Program-made: the position numbers and the translations under genes
Origin: Flavobacteriaceae bacterium
GTDB lineage: Bacteria > Bacteroidota > Bacteroidia > Flavobacteriales > Flavobacteriaceae
Assembly: GCA_017856205.1 (NCBI GenBank)
Contig: JAFMFL010000002.1
Span: forward strand, 1-44,673
Direction of reading: 5' to 3'
Length of the DNA: 44,673 bases
Notes under the pieces: generated by a model
What the model saw: only the letters and a program-made list of their open reading frames with translations
What the model was told of the DNA's origin: nothing
The model's database searches: none
In this document: positions 44,285-44,673 of the stretch, piece after piece
Position numbering within the stretch: the stretch's first letter is position 1
How the letters are laid out: each line of letters opens with the position of its first letter

Positions 44285-44673
44285 ATGAAAACATTATTTC
44301 ACGTATCGCTGCCCTGTGAAGATATAGCACAAACAATAGATTTTTATATTAATACTTTGGGTTGCGAAATGGGTAGAAGTGTGCAGCATTGGGCAGATAT
44401 AAACCTATTTGGTCATCAGCTTACCTTTACCGAAGCTGGCAAATTTAGTTTTGAGAATCCTAATTATCTGTTTGAGGGTAAGGTGTTACCTTCCTTTCAT
44501 CTTGGCGTCATTGTAAATCTGGAAACATGGAGTGACTTATATAAAAAAATGAGTGTAGCAGAATGTGAAATTGTTCATCAAAAAACATTCTTAAATGCTA
44601 AAAAGGGCGAGCACTTATCTTTTTTTGTAAAAGATCCAGATGGGTATATGCTGGAATTCAAGTCATTTAAAAA
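44285..44673 (+). CDS. VOC-fold (glyoxalase/bleomycin-resistance) protein, cut by window end
   Basis: The frame runs off the right end after 129 codons without a stop. It has the vicinal-oxygen-chelate pattern: an N-terminal FHVSLPCEDIAQTIDFYINTLGCEMG (split: FHVSLPC and DFYINTLGCEMG), HQLTF in mid-chain, FHLGVIV opening the second repeat, and FFVKDPDGYMLEFKSF near the end, with candidate metal ligands His6, His72 and the Glu in YMLEF. Function within the superfamily (glyoxalase, dioxygenase or resistance protein) is not assignable. It lies 26 bases after the acidic-protein gene. Confidence 0.85.
   Translation, partial: MKTLFHVSLPCEDIAQTIDFYINTLGCEMGRSVQHWADINLFGHQLTFTEAGKFSFENPNYLFEGKVLPSFHLGVIVNLETWSDLYKKMSVAECEIVHQKTFLNAKKGEHLSFFVKDPDGYMLEFKSFK

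Overview
The window is a low-GC, gene-dense chromosomal segment from a member of the Bacteroidota, most likely family Flavobacteriaceae. The evidence is: a fused SecDF, a fused CcsB/ResB-CcsA cytochrome c maturation protein, a eukaryote/archaea-type ProRS ending in Tyr, a Rho with a long Asn/Lys-rich insertion, a BshB1 deacetylase, a short arginine decarboxylase paired with agmatinase and a deoxyhypusine-synthase-like protein, and many upstream boxes matching the Bacteroidota -7 element TAnnTTTG. I see no phage, insertion sequence, CRISPR array or integrase. Apart from the left edge this looks like core genome.

Layout. 1-2.0 kb: two divergent glycosyltransferases in visibly AT-rich DNA, probably the edge of a polysaccharide locus. 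2.0-10.6 kb: ftsE (minus), then asnB, gyrB, mdh and secDF (plus), each with its own promoter-like box or terminator. 10.6-16.4 kb: a leftward envelope/translation block (Trp/Tyr-rich lipoprotein, OmpP1/FadL-like porin, folE, cysS, yidD, lgt) that meets secDF tail to tail. 16.5-18.4 kb: proS, tRNA-Glu and rpsT. 18.5-20.1 kb: rho (minus). 20.2-24.0 kb: a GTG-start glycosyltransferase, a phosphoesterase, and truA overlapping an ABC exporter. 24.0-25.7 kb: folP and the c-di-AMP synthase dacA (minus). 25.7-29.6 kb: a rightward run of a tandem DUF1599 protein, tpiA, prmA, clpS, a secreted glutathione peroxidase, bshB1 and tRNA-His. 29.6-31.5 kb: an M28 lipoprotein peptidase and a DUF3050 protein (minus). 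31.5-40.2 kb: an HMG-CoA-lyase-like enzyme, guaB, a parvulin-less SurA-like protein, SurA, CcsBA and two small overlapping envelope genes. 40.2-40.65 kb: the only long gene-free stretch. 40.65-44.3 kb: a translationally coupled polyamine operon (arginine decarboxylase, agmatinase, DHS-like protein, small acidic protein). A VOC-fold protein runs off the right end.

How the genes work together. Envelope biogenesis is the main recurring theme (SecDF, Lgt, YidD, SurA pair, porin, lipoproteins, CcsBA, ABC exporter). The most interesting unit is the polyamine operon. SpeA and SpeB would make putrescine from arginine. The third gene looks like deoxyhypusine synthase but has Gly where the catalytic Lys should be, so it cannot work by the canonical eIF5A-lysine mechanism. 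A role in making homospermidine, or another polyamine step, is a testable inference.
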